6,951 bases of DNA. Source: an uncultured Spongiibacteraceae bacterium (GTDB taxonomy: Bacteria; Pseudomonadota; Gammaproteobacteria; Pseudomonadales; Dasaniaceae). Position numbers and translations under genes: made by a program. Where the stretch lies: the NCBI GenBank assembly GCA_937969395.1, contig CALBVI010000450.1, forward strand, positions 1 through 6,951. Direction: 5' to 3'. Of this stretch, positions 1 through 6,336 are shown one piece after another. Position 1 is the first letter of the stretch, and every line of letters starts with the position of its first letter. The notes below the pieces were generated by a model. The model ran no database searches. It was given only the letters and a program-made list of their open reading frames with translations, and was not told where the DNA came from.

Positions 1-750
1 TGTGTTGGCCGGGAGTGGTTAGATACGGTAAGCACTTTCGATTTCAGTGATATTGGTGTTGTTGTGAATGCCCTAAGCTTTGAGTGTTTAGAGCAGGGTG
101 CGGATGAATCTTTGATCGATGATTTATCAACGTTGTCGCAAGCGTGTAATCAGGCTGGAATCGCGATAATTCATCTGTCTAGCAGCCAAGTTTTCGACGG
201 TGCAGAAGAAAAACGAAAGAGCGAAACTGATGACGTTATACCGACGGGTGACGTGGGTGTGTTATCGGGACGAATGGAGGTGTTGGTTGCAGACCTGTGT
301 CGTCAGTCTCTTATTTTACGAACGGGGCCATTATTCAGTGCTCAGGGTGATAATTTATTAACGCGTTTGCTGCGTCAATTTGAAAGTGGTCAATCGGTAT
401 TGTTGTCTAAAAAGGGGAAAAACTGCCCTGTGCATACCATGGATTTGGCTAGGGTGATTTCAGCTATTATTGATCAGCTGAGCTGTGTGGAACTATCTTG
501 GGGAATCTATCATTATTGCAGCTCCGATTCGACGAGCAGCTATCAATTTGGTGAGACAGTATTAGCTGTCGCTTCTCAGTATGTGGCTGCAGACCAGCCG
601 TTAATTATTGAGCAGGTGGAACTTGATGATAATAACTGGTCACTGCCGCAATTGGATTGTGAAAAAATATTTCATACTTTTGGTATCAAACAGTTGCCAT
701 GGCGAGCATTTATTACTCCCACGGTAAAAGAAGTCTTCGGCGAAAGTTAG
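1..750 (+). CDS. RmlD-like sugar-nucleotide reductase family protein, 5'-truncated by the window edge
   Basis: The reading frame is open from base 1 to the TAG at 748-750, giving 249 visible residues. The N-terminal Rossmann glycine motif must lie left of the window. The GTG at 64 is an in-frame valine within a VVVNALSFE stretch, which resembles the beta strand before the 'VVNCAAY' region of RmlD, so it is probably not the start. RmlD-like landmarks follow in order: HLSSSQVFDG (about nt 172-201, where RmlD has STDYVFDG), LILRTGPLFS, CPVHTMDLARVI, GIYHYCSSDSTSSYQF, and a C-terminal LDCEKIFHTFGIKQLPWR resembling the RmlD tail. The family reduces dTDP-4-dehydrorhamnose with NAD(P)H. Here the expected YxxxK catalytic segment reads VGVLSGRME, so Tyr and Lys both appear absent, and the nearby D-Y is S-Q. 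The protein may therefore bind nucleotide-sugar or NAD(P) without reductase activity, as in the MAT2B-like branch. It lies 21 nt before moaB and is probably co-transcribed. Fold assignment is fairly secure; function is unknown. Confidence 0.8.
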   Translation, partial: CVGREWLDTVSTFDFSDIGVVVNALSFECLEQGADESLIDDLSTLSQACNQAGIAIIHLSSSQVFDGAEEKRKSETDDVIPTGDVGVLSGRMEVLVADLCRQSLILRTGPLFSAQGDNLLTRLLRQFESGQSVLLSKKGKNCPVHTMDLARVISAIIDQLSCVELSWGIYHYCSSDSTSSYQFGETVLAVASQYVAADQPLIIEQVELDDNNWSLPQLDCEKIFHTFGIKQLPWRAFITPTVKEVFGES

Positions 751-771
751 TTTTTATTTAAGAGGTGGGAT

Positions 772-1302
772 ATGGGAAAGAATACAACAGCTGAGCGCGA
801 GAGTGTTTCAATAGCGGTATTGACCGTGTCTGATTCACGTGATGAAACAACGGATACGTCCGGACACTATTTAGTTGAAAGCGTTAAGCAGGCTGGCCAC
901 CGTTTAGCGGATAAAAAAATTGTTATTGATGACGTCTATAAAATTCGCGCGGTTATTTCTCAGTGGATAGCTGATGAGTCAGTCAATGCGATATTAGTCA
1001 CTGGCGGTACTGGTTTTACCAGCCGCGATTCAACACCTGAAGCGGTCAGTGTGTTATTTGATAAAACCATTGATGGTTATGGCGAGTTGTTTCGTTATTT
1101 ATCTTACCAAGAAATTGGTACATCGACGGTTCAATCACGTGCGGTTGCTGGGTTGGCGAACGAAACCATTATTTTTTGTATGCCTGGATCGACCGGGGCT
1201 TGTAAAACTGCGTGGAGCAAAATTATTTGTGAGCAGCTGGAGAGTACCCATCGTCCTTGTAATTTTGTCGGCGTTTTGAAAACTCGCGCGCAGCAGCTTT
1301 AA
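772..1302 (+). CDS. moaB: MoaB/MogA-family molybdopterin adenylyltransferase-like protein
   Basis: The 176-residue protein matches the MoaB branch of the MogA/MoaB family, which activates molybdopterin by adenylylation before molybdate insertion in the cytoplasm. Visible motifs are AVLTVSDSRDETTDTSGHYL (residues 15-34), the nucleotide-binding TGGTG (77-81), SRDSTPEA (84-91, with the family's conserved Asp at 86), GTSTVQSRAVAG (116-127), MPGS (137-140), and a MoaB-type RPCNF end at 161-165. The length is normal for MoaB. As I remember the sequences, E. coli MoaB (considered inactive) has a degraded SRDxTPEA segment. This protein keeps the Arg, Asp and Thr, so it could be the active adenylyltransferase. 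The ATG at 772 is supported by a strong AGAGGTGG ribosome binding site at 761-768. The gene sits 21 nt after the RmlD-like gene and 81 nt before moeA. Family assignment is firm; enzymatic activity is inferred. Confidence 0.95.
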   Translation: MGKNTTAERESVSIAVLTVSDSRDETTDTSGHYLVESVKQAGHRLADKKIVIDDVYKIRAVISQWIADESVNAILVTGGTGFTSRDSTPEAVSVLFDKTIDGYGELFRYLSYQEIGTSTVQSRAVAGLANETIIFCMPGSTGACKTAWSKIICEQLESTHRPCNFVGVLKTRAQQL

Positions 1303-1383
1303 ATAAGCCATTCGGTAAGCGTATTAAACGGTCTATAAAACCTGCCGCTTTATTTTTTACATTCTTATTTTGGTCTTTTTATT
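1303..1383. other. moaB-moeA spacer with weak hairpin and -10-like element
   Basis: This 81-nt AT-rich spacer separates moaB from moeA. AAGCG at 1317-1321 pairs with CGCTT at 1346-1350, with an inner GGT/ACC, and TATTTTTT follows. That is a weak candidate attenuator or terminator. A TATAAA (1334-1339) resembles a -10 box, but 17 nt upstream there is only TTCGGT as a -35. Neither signal is strong. The spacer may simply be transcribed through. Confidence 0.25.
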
Positions 1384-2592
1384 GTGCAGAAAAATATGAC
1401 TAAATCATTGATGCCGGTCGATCAGGCGATTGAAATTATTCTCGCCAAGGTTAAATCGGTTACCGACATTCAGTCAGTGTCTTTATTAAATGCTTTGGGA
1501 AGGGTTTTAGCTGAAGATCAAGTATCAACGATTGATGTTCCGCCATTAGACAATAGTGCAATGGATGGTTACGCGCTGCGTTTTGACGATATAGCTGAGC
1601 AGCGGTTGACGGTGTCACAGCGGATTGCTGCAGGTGAAGTTGCCCAGCCCTTAGTTGCAGGTACTGCTGCGAGAATCTTTACTGGCGCGTCTATTCCTGT
1701 GGGTGCTGATACAGTAGTGATGCAAGAAAATGTTGCGGTGCATGATGACGGGATTGAAATACTTCATTCGGTAAAGCGCGGTCAAAATATTAGACCCCGT
1801 GGGCAAGATATTCGCCGAGCCAGCTGTGTGTTATCTAGAGGCGAGCAGCTGCGGCCTCAAGAGATAGGTTTGCTAGCGTCAATTGGGGTAGAGCAGGTAA
1901 ACGTTTTTCGCCGATTAAAAGTAGCGGTTATGTCTACTGGCGATGAGTTAGTTGAGCCGGGACTGCCGTTAACTGAAGGGCAAATCTATAACTCAAATCG
2001 TTATACGTTAAGTGCACTGTTAATGGCCTTGGGTTGTGAGGTCATCGATGGTGGCATTGTAAAAGATGATTTTTCGTCGACGTGTGATCAATTAAAAACG
2101 TTAGCAAGTTCGGCTGATGTCATTATCTCTTCAGGTGGCGTTTCAGTCGGAGAGGAAGATCATGTTAAGGCTGCCGTTGAGTCGATGGGAGATTTATCGC
2201 TATGGAAATTGGCGATTAAACCAGGTAAACCATTGGCTTTTGGCGATGTGGCTGGCACGCCGTTTTTTGGTTTGCCGGGTAATCCCTCTTCAGTTTTTGT
2301 TACTTTTTGCTTGTGTGCGAGGCCTTATTTGCGAGCGATGCAAGGTGTAGAAAATTTTGAGCCGATCTTCACTCGTGCTACAGCTGCTTTTGATTGGTTG
2401 CGGGCTGGGAGTCGGCAAGAATATTTGCGTGCGCAAGTGGTGGATGGAAAAGTAACGTTGTTTAATAATCAAAGTTCTGGTGTGCTGGCTTCAGCGAGCT
2501 GGGCTAATGCCTTAGTGGTTGTTCCTATTGGCGGCACGGTCACTGCTGGTGATGATGTTGGTGTGGTGATGATGAGTGAGTTAGGTTGTTGA
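1384..2592 (+). CDS. moeA: Molybdopterin molybdenumtransferase MoeA
   Basis: The 402-residue protein (family about 400-410) inserts molybdate into adenylylated molybdopterin, giving molybdenum cofactor. Landmarks from the GTG start are PPLDNSAMDGYALR (residues 53-66, with the conserved Asp of MDGYA at 61), RIFTGASIPVGADTVVMQE (97-115), RGQNIRPRGQDIRRA (132-146), STGDELVEPG (184-193), QIYNSNRYTL (200-209), the MoCF-domain signature SSGGVSVGEEDH (249-260), IKPGKPLAFG (278-287) and GLPGNPSSVF (296-305). The C-terminal domain IV, starting near residue 330, is complete. The start is uncertain. Neither the GTG at 1384 nor the in-frame ATG at 1396 has a clear Shine-Dalgarno sequence. An ATG at 1411 falls too close to the conserved PVDQAIEIIL helix to be likely. 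The ATG at 1396 would give 398 residues beginning MTKSLMPVDQA. The gene follows moaB on the same strand and ends in a G-rich 3' region before a strong terminator. No motif residue appears missing. Confidence 0.96.
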   Translation: MQKNMTKSLMPVDQAIEIILAKVKSVTDIQSVSLLNALGRVLAEDQVSTIDVPPLDNSAMDGYALRFDDIAEQRLTVSQRIAAGEVAQPLVAGTAARIFTGASIPVGADTVVMQENVAVHDDGIEILHSVKRGQNIRPRGQDIRRASCVLSRGEQLRPQEIGLLASIGVEQVNVFRRLKVAVMSTGDELVEPGLPLTEGQIYNSNRYTLSALLMALGCEVIDGGIVKDDFSSTCDQLKTLASSADVIISSGGVSVGEEDHVKAAVESMGDLSLWKLAIKPGKPLAFGDVAGTPFFGLPGNPSSVFVTFCLCARPYLRAMQGVENFEPIFTRATAAFDWLRAGSRQEYLRAQVVDGKVTLFNNQSSGVLASASWANALVVVPIGGTVTAGDDVGVVMMSELGC

Positions 2593-2598
2593 CTTTTT

Positions 2599-2660
2599 CT
2601 GGTGGGATTTCATTGGTAGGGATTAGTTGGTGGGGGCTGGTTGGTAGGGGTTGGTAGAAC
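2599..2660 (+). repeat. G-rich degenerate tandem repeat, core TGGTRGG, after moeA
   Basis: Units begin at 2599, 2613, 2627, 2641 and 2651, giving three 14-nt units and then two 10-nt units. The core TGGTRGG is exact in the first four; the fifth decays to TGGTAGA. Differences between the second and third units are all transitions. The G runs at 2604-2606, 2619-2621, 2632-2636 and 2647-2650 are all on the plus strand, so they would lie in the moeA mRNA 3' end. Four runs of at least three G with 10-12-nt loops could in principle form a weak long-loop G-quadruplex. The array may instead be slippage-derived sequence with no function. Confidence 0.7.
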
Positions 2661-2692
2661 TTTGTTAATAGATTAATAATTATTGTGAATAA

Positions 2693-2732
2693 AAAAATGC
2701 CGCTGCTTGGAGTTCAAAGCAGCGGCATTTTT
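2693..2732. terminator. Bidirectional rho-independent terminator between moeA and fabB
   Basis: The left arm 2693-2708 and right arm 2717-2732 are perfect 16-bp reverse complements around an 8-nt loop (GGAGTTCA). The stem core is GCCGCTGC/GCAGCGGC. An A tract (2691-2697) precedes the stem and a T tract (2728-2732) ends it, so it should work for plus-strand transcripts from moeA and, read in reverse, for minus-strand transcripts from fabB. Its place between two convergent genes fits this role. Confidence 0.93.
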
Positions 2733-2774
2733 GATTTAGGCTTTATTAATTAAACCTGCATCGGTATAAGCGTT

Positions 2775-3992
2775 TTAGCTGTCGTAGGCTTGGAACACTA
2801 AGCTGGCGTTAGTGCCGCCAAATCCGAAGCTATTAGACATAGCGCGTTTAATGGTAACGTTGTCCTTGCGCTCGCGAACAATATTAAGTTCGGCGGCGGC
2901 AGGGTCAAGCTCTTCAATATTGGCAGATGCGCAGATAAAGTTATTTTTCATCATTAAGATGGTATAAATCGCTTCCTGTACACCTGTTGCGCCTAGAGAG
3001 TGGCCCGTCAATGATTTGGTTGAGCTGATCATCGGTGATTTACCACCAAAGGCTTGAGTGATGGCTTTAAGTTCTTGGATGTCGCCAGCAGGTGTTGATG
3101 TGCCGTGTGAGTTAATATAATCCAGTGGGCCGTCAACGGTTGAGAGCGCTTGCGCCATACAGCGTATAGCGCCTTCGCCGCTAGGTGCAACCATATCGTA
3201 GCCGTCAGAGTTGGCACTGTAGCCTACTAGTTCAGCATAAATTGTGGCGCCGCGAGCTTTGGCGTGCTCAAGTTCTTCGACAACAACCATGCCACCGCCG
3301 CCAGCGATAACAAAGCCGTCTCGGTTAGCGTCATAGGCGCGGGATGCTTTTTCGGGAGTGTCATTGTACTTAGTTGATAGCGCGCCCATGGCATCAAACA
3401 GGCAGCTTTGTGACCAATGCTCTTCTTCGCCGCCACCAGCAAAAACAACATCTTGTTTGCCCAACTGAATTTGCTCCATTGCTGCGCCGATGCAGTGAGC
3501 GCTAGTGGCGCAGGCGGAGGAGATTGAATAGTTAACACCTTTGATTTTAAACGGTGTAGCAAGACAGGCTGAGACAGTGCTGCTCATCGTCTGGGTAACG
3601 CGGTAAGGGCCAACGCGCTTGATGCCGCGTTCGCGCATAATGTCACCAGCTTCTAATAAATTAGATGACGATGCACCACCTGAACCGGCAATGATACCCG
3701 TGCGGGGATTGGATACTTGCTCTTCAGTCAGCCCTGAATCATCAATAGCCTGTTGCATCGATACATAGGCAAAAGCGGCTGCATCGGCCATAAAGCGTAG
3801 TTGTTTGCGATCAATTTTTTCTTTCAGGTCAATCTCTATTGAGCCAGCAACATGGCTGCGAAAACCCATTTCTTTGTAGGTTTCCTGAAGTTTAATACCT
3901 GACTTGCCTTCTTTGAGTGATGTCAGAACTGTGTCTGTGTCGTTACCAATACAGGAAACTATACCTAGGCCGGTGATTACAACGCGTCTCAT
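2775..3992 (-). CDS. fabB: Beta-ketoacyl-ACP synthase I FabB
   Basis: The 405-residue protein (E. coli FabB 406) condenses malonyl-ACP with acyl-ACP in the cytoplasm. It is the synthase that elongates the cis-3-decenoyl-ACP made by FabA, giving unsaturated fatty acids. The N terminus [18 protein letters not shown] is standard. The nucleophile is Cys161 in [12 protein letters not shown]. The catalytic His296 lies in [11 protein letters not shown], and Lys326 and His331 lie in [15 protein letters not shown]. The C-terminal [14 protein letters not shown] is intact. All four active-site residues are present, so the enzyme should be active. The ATG at 3990-3992 has a GAGGT ribosome binding site (plus-strand complement 3998-4002) 5 nt upstream. 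The gene lies 111 nt downstream of fabA on the same strand, an arrangement known as the fabAB operon in Pseudomonas. The spacer carries two short tandem repeats but no obvious terminator. Transcription probably ends at the shared hairpin at 2693-2732. Confidence 0.97.
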   Translation of the reverse strand: MRRVVITGLGIVSCIGNDTDTVLTSLKEGKSGIKLQETYKEMGFRSHVAGSIEIDLKEKIDRKQLRFMADAAAFAYVSMQQAIDDSGLTEEQVSNPRTGIIAGSGGASSSNLLEAGDIMRERGIKRVGPYRVTQTMSSTVSACLATPFKIKGVNYSISSACATSAHCIGAAMEQIQLGKQDVVFAGGGEEEHWSQSCLFDAMGALSTKYNDTPEKASRAYDANRDGFVIAGGGGMVVVEELEHAKARGATIYAELVGYSANSDGYDMVAPSGEGAIRCMAQALSTVDGPLDYINSHGTSTPAGDIQELKAITQAFGGKSPMISSTKSLTGHSLGATGVQEAIYTILMMKNNFICASANIEELDPAAAELNIVRERKDNVTIKRAMSNSFGFGGTNASLVFQAYDS

Positions 3993-4024
3993 ATTTTACC
4001 TCGTTCGCAAACTTGTCAGTGTTC

Positions 4025-4054
4025 AATTTTATTAGTTTAATTTTATTAGTTTAA
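4025..4054. repeat. Exact 14-bp tandem duplication in the fabA-fabB spacer
   Basis: AATTTTATTAGTTT occurs at 4025-4038 and again directly at 4039-4052, followed by AA, so 30 bp are periodic with no mismatch. Read toward fabB (minus strand), each copy contributes a TAAACT-like box, which gives a possible but weak secondary promoter or A/U-rich element upstream of the fabB ribosome binding site. It looks like a recent slippage duplication. Confidence 0.85.
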
Positions 4055-4071
4055 CGCTACTGTTGAGTCTA

Positions 4072-4103
4072 CGTGCAAAACAATAAAGCGTGTAAAACAA
4101 TAA
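4072..4103. repeat. Near-exact 15-bp direct repeat next to the fabA stop codon
   Basis: CGTGCAAAACAATAA (4072-4086) and CGTGTAAAACAATAA (4089-4103) differ at one base, at a 17-bp offset. The second copy ends immediately next to the complement of the fabA TAA stop (4104-4106). It is unrelated in sequence to the 14-bp duplication in the same spacer. Confidence 0.8.
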
Positions 4104-4628
4104 TTAGAAGTTAATATTCTCTGGCTTAAATAAACCCACTCGAAGGTCTTTGGCGGTATAAATCACTTTGCCGTCAACGGCTACTGTACCATCAGCAATC
4201 CCCATAACCAGCTTGCGTTCAATAACGCGTTTTAAGGTAATGGTATAGGTCACTAGCTTTGCAGTGGGTAGAACTTGGCCGGTGAACTTGATTTCGCCAG
4301 AACCTAATGCGCGACCGCGACCAGGATTACCGCGCCAGCCAAGGTGAAAGCCAACAAGTTGCCACATAGCATCGAGGCCTAGGCAGCCGGGCATCACTGG
4401 ATCGCCTTTAAAGTGACAATCAAAGAACCAAAGGTCGGGATTGATATCCAGTTCAGCGATGATTTCGCCTTTACCATTAGCGCCGCCTTCTTTGGTGATG
4501 CTGGTGATACGATCAACCATAAGCATGTTATCAACGGGAAGTTGGGCGTTACCTTCACCGAATAATTCGCCGTGACCACAGGCGATGAGTTCTTCTTTGG
4601 TAAAAGAGTTTTGATTAAGCGCTGGCAT
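4104..4628 (-). CDS. fabA: 3-hydroxydecanoyl-ACP dehydratase/isomerase FabA
   Basis: The 174-residue protein (E. coli FabA 172) dehydrates 3-hydroxydecanoyl-ACP and isomerises trans-2- to cis-3-decenoyl-ACP. This is the branch point for unsaturated fatty acids made without oxygen. The hotdog-fold active site is intact: His72 in [15 protein letters not shown] and Asp86 in [12 protein letters not shown], matching E. coli His70 and Asp84. The N terminus [14 protein letters not shown] and the following CGHGELFG are typical. The lack of any extra domain and the presence of the isomerase-type segment favour FabA over FabZ. The ATG at 4626-4628 is preceded by a modest GGAA-type ribosome binding site. 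A candidate promoter lies 56-85 nt upstream (4684-4713). The gene is first in a fabA-fabB unit and divergent from manC. Regulation by a FabR/DesT-like repressor or FadR-like activator would be expected from relatives, but I cannot identify a consensus site. Confidence 0.97.
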   Translation of the reverse strand: MPALNQNSFTKEELIACGHGELFGEGNAQLPVDNMLMVDRITSITKEGGANGKGEIIAELDINPDLWFFDCHFKGDPVMPGCLGLDAMWQLVGFHLGWRGNPGRGRALGSGEIKFTGQVLPTAKLVTYTITLKRVIERKLVMGIADGTVAVDGKVIYTAKDLRVGLFKPENINF

Positions 4629-4659
4629 AAATTGATTCCGGTATAGCTAACAGTCCGTG

Positions 4660-4679
4660 GATGACATGAGTCTGTGATC
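4660..4679. promoter_or_regulatory. Imperfect inverted repeat in the fabA leader, possible operator
   Basis: GATGACA (4660-4666) and TGTGATC (4673-4679) are inverted with 6 of 7 matches around a 6-nt centre. The element sits at about the predicted fabA transcription start, where a repressor could act. The match is short enough to arise by chance and I recognise no regulator consensus. Confidence 0.25.
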
Positions 4680-4683
4680 GGCT

Positions 4684-4713
4684 ATTGTAATCGATGCCTG
4701 TGTTGCAAGGCAA
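4684..4713 (-). promoter_or_regulatory. fabA: Candidate sigma-70 promoter for fabA-fabB
   Basis: On the minus strand the -35 box is TTGCCT (complement of 4708-4713) and the -10 box is TACAAT (complement of 4684-4689), 18 nt apart. The -10 matches the TATAAT consensus at five of six positions and the -35 matches at four of six. Transcription would start near 4677, giving a leader of about 49 nt. This is the best promoter-like pair I found upstream of fabA. It is inferred from consensus only. Confidence 0.55.
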
Positions 4714-4723
4714 TTATTGCGAC
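4702..4723. promoter_or_regulatory. Imperfect inverted repeat overlapping the fabA -35 box, possible operator
   Basis: GTTGCAA (4702-4708) and TTGCGAC (4717-4723) form a 6-of-7 inverted repeat with an 8-nt centre. It covers the predicted -35 of fabA, a typical location for a fatty-acid regulator. No named consensus is matched with confidence. Confidence 0.3.
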
Positions 4724-4783
4724 TTTTAACATATTGATTGTGCTGGGAATATTGCTTGGCATAGGCTAGCATTACCATCGTTA

Positions 4784-4814
4784 TTGTCATGCTGGACCAG
4801 ATGGACCAATAGAT
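4784..4814 (+). promoter_or_regulatory. manC: Weak candidate promoter region for manC
   Basis: TTGTCA (4784-4789) matches five of six -35 consensus bases, but the best -10 at 18 nt is only AATAGA (4808-4813, three of six). A short direct repeat TGGACCA (4793-4799 and 4802-4808, 9-bp period) and the palindrome CTGGACCAG (4792-4800) lie inside the spacer and could bind a regulator. This is offered as a location only. Confidence 0.25.
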
Positions 4815-4858
4815 AAGTTATTTTTTATGCTTTCTTATTACTAGGAAAAGATTCCACT

Positions 4859-6271
4859 ATGTTAATCCCTGTTTTACTGTCGGGCGGAGTTGGTAGTCGT
4901 CTATGGCCTTTATCTCGAGAATTAAGCCCCAAACAATTTATTCCCCTTAACGGCACTTTGAGTTTGATGGAGCAAACCTTAGAGCGATGTCAGTCCCTTA
5001 TTGGTGCAGTTGATCCCATTTTGGTGTGTAACGAAGCACACCGTTTTATGGTGGCTGAGCAGCTGAGAAGCCTTCAGTTGACATCCAGTTCAATTATTCT
5101 TGAGCCTGTTGGCAGGAATACAGCGCCTGCTGTAGCTGTAGCTGCGTTCAGTGCGGTTCAGCAAGATAAAGACGCTGTTATGCTGATTATGCCTGCTGAT
5201 CATGCGATTAGAGATGTGGATGCTTTTGCCGCTTCGGTTGATCAAGGTCTTGCTCAGGCACAAGCCGGTAAATTGGTTACTTTTGGCATTGTACCCGAGT
5301 CACCTGAAACCGGTTATGGCTATATTCGTCGAGGTGGCAAAGAAATTGCTGGTTGTTTTGATATTGCAGAGTTTGTAGAAAAGCCGCCATTAGATGTGGC
5401 TGAGCAATATGTGGCCAGCGGTGATTATTATTGGAATAGTGGTATGTTTTTACTGGGGGCTCAGGTTTATTTGGATGAGCTGGAAGCGTTGTCCCCTGAA
5501 ATGTATACACAGGCCAAGGCATCTTTTGACAATGCTAAGTGCGATATGGATTTTGTGCGCTTGGACGTAGAGGCCTTTGAGCTGTGTCCAGACGATTCTA
5601 TTGATTACGCTGTGATGGAAAAAACAGCCAAAGGCATGGTAGTACCGCTTTCCTGTGGTTGGAATGACGTTGGTGCTTGGTCAAGCCTTTGGGATGTCAA
5701 TGAAAAAAATGAGCAGGGTAACGTCACCAAAGGTGATGTCATTGCTCATCAAACTAATAACAGTTATATCCACAGTAGTTCGCGTTTGGTAACTACTTTG
5801 GGGGTCGATAATTTAGTCGTAGTTGAAACCGCTGATGCATTATTGGTGGCAAGTAAAGATAAAGTGCAGGATGTTAAATCTATTGTAAATGCGCTGAAGG
5901 CTAGTCAGCGCGATGAGGTACATGCTCATAATAAGGTTTATCGCCCTTGGGGGTCTTACGAGTCATTAGTGGTTACAGAGCGTTTTCAAGTTAAGCGTAT
6001 TATTGTCAGTCCTGGGGCGCAGCTATCTTTACAGCTACATCACCATCGAGCAGAGCATTGGATTATTGTTAGTGGTACAGCAGAGGTTACCTGTGGCGAA
6101 ACTATCTCTATGTTGAGTGAGGATCAGTCAACTTATATTCCATTGGGTACTAAACACCGTTTGATGAATCCAGGGGTGATCCCTTTGGAATTGATAGAGG
6201 TGCAAACGGGCAGTTATTTGGGCGAGGACGATATTGTGCGGTTTGATGATGTTTATGGCAGGGTCAATTAA
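4859..6271 (+). CDS. manC: Bifunctional mannose-1-phosphate guanylyltransferase / mannose-6-phosphate isomerase
   Basis: The 470-residue protein has the full two-domain form (AlgA, CpsB and ManC are near synonyms). The N-terminal nucleotidyltransferase domain makes GDP-mannose from mannose-1-phosphate and GTP. It shows LSGGVGSRLWPLSR (residues 7-20) with PKQF (24-27), LEPVGRNTAPA (81-91), MPADHAI (111-117), PETGYGYI (149-156), EFVEKP (171-176), YYWNSGMFL (190-198) and CGWNDVGAW (266-274). The C-terminal cupin domain is type II phosphomannose isomerase: YRPWGSYE (361-368), QLHHHRAEHWIIV (392-404) containing the metal-binding His residues, YIPLGTKHR (426-434) and LIEVQTGSYLGEDDI (445-459). Both domains look complete. 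The ATG at 4859 is preceded by AGGA at 4843-4846, a rather long 12 nt away. Divergent from fabA and 65 nt before galU with no terminator between, it probably shares a transcript with galU for surface polysaccharide precursors. Confidence 0.95.
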   Translation: MLIPVLLSGGVGSRLWPLSRELSPKQFIPLNGTLSLMEQTLERCQSLIGAVDPILVCNEAHRFMVAEQLRSLQLTSSSIILEPVGRNTAPAVAVAAFSAVQQDKDAVMLIMPADHAIRDVDAFAASVDQGLAQAQAGKLVTFGIVPESPETGYGYIRRGGKEIAGCFDIAEFVEKPPLDVAEQYVASGDYYWNSGMFLLGAQVYLDELEALSPEMYTQAKASFDNAKCDMDFVRLDVEAFELCPDDSIDYAVMEKTAKGMVVPLSCGWNDVGAWSSLWDVNEKNEQGNVTKGDVIAHQTNNSYIHSSSRLVTTLGVDNLVVVETADALLVASKDKVQDVKSIVNALKASQRDEVHAHNKVYRPWGSYESLVVTERFQVKRIIVSPGAQLSLQLHHHRAEHWIIVSGTAEVTCGETISMLSEDQSTYIPLGTKHRLMNPGVIPLELIEVQTGSYLGEDDIVRFDDVYGRVN

Positions 6272-6336
6272 TTTCGTGATGCTAGGTTGGGCGATTCACA
6301 AATTAAGCTAATTAATAAAATAAAGGGTATTAAAGA

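Noticed and set aside
64..66. GTG at 64 as the start of the RmlD-like gene
   Set aside because: The frame is open back to base 1 and the residues before it look like family sequence, so the true start is left of the window.
1049..1279. Plus-strand open frame of 76 codons inside moaB
   Set aside because: It lies wholly within the well-supported moaB frame, has no family resemblance and no ribosome binding site.
2738..2757. Small AT-rich hairpin (AGGCTTTA with TAAACCT) after fabB
   Set aside because: The stem is short and bulged, and next to the perfect terminator at 2693-2732 it adds nothing that can be supported.
3227..3562. Minus-strand open frame of 111 codons inside fabB
   Set aside because: It is an alternative frame of a fully conserved fabB, and its residue composition is what frame-shifted coding DNA gives.
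4645..4662. FadR-like site (GGACTGTT on the minus strand) in the fabA leader
   Set aside because: Only part of one half resembles the FadR consensus, with a one-base offset, and the other half is absent.
4793..4808. TGGACCA repeats as the start of a CRISPR or integration site
   Set aside because: There are only two 7-bp copies at a 9-bp period, with no spacers, no leader and no integrase or cas gene nearby.
5277..5522. Minus-strand open frame of 81 codons opposite manC
   Set aside because: It is antisense to a conserved domain of manC, with no recognisable motif and no promoter or ribosome binding site.
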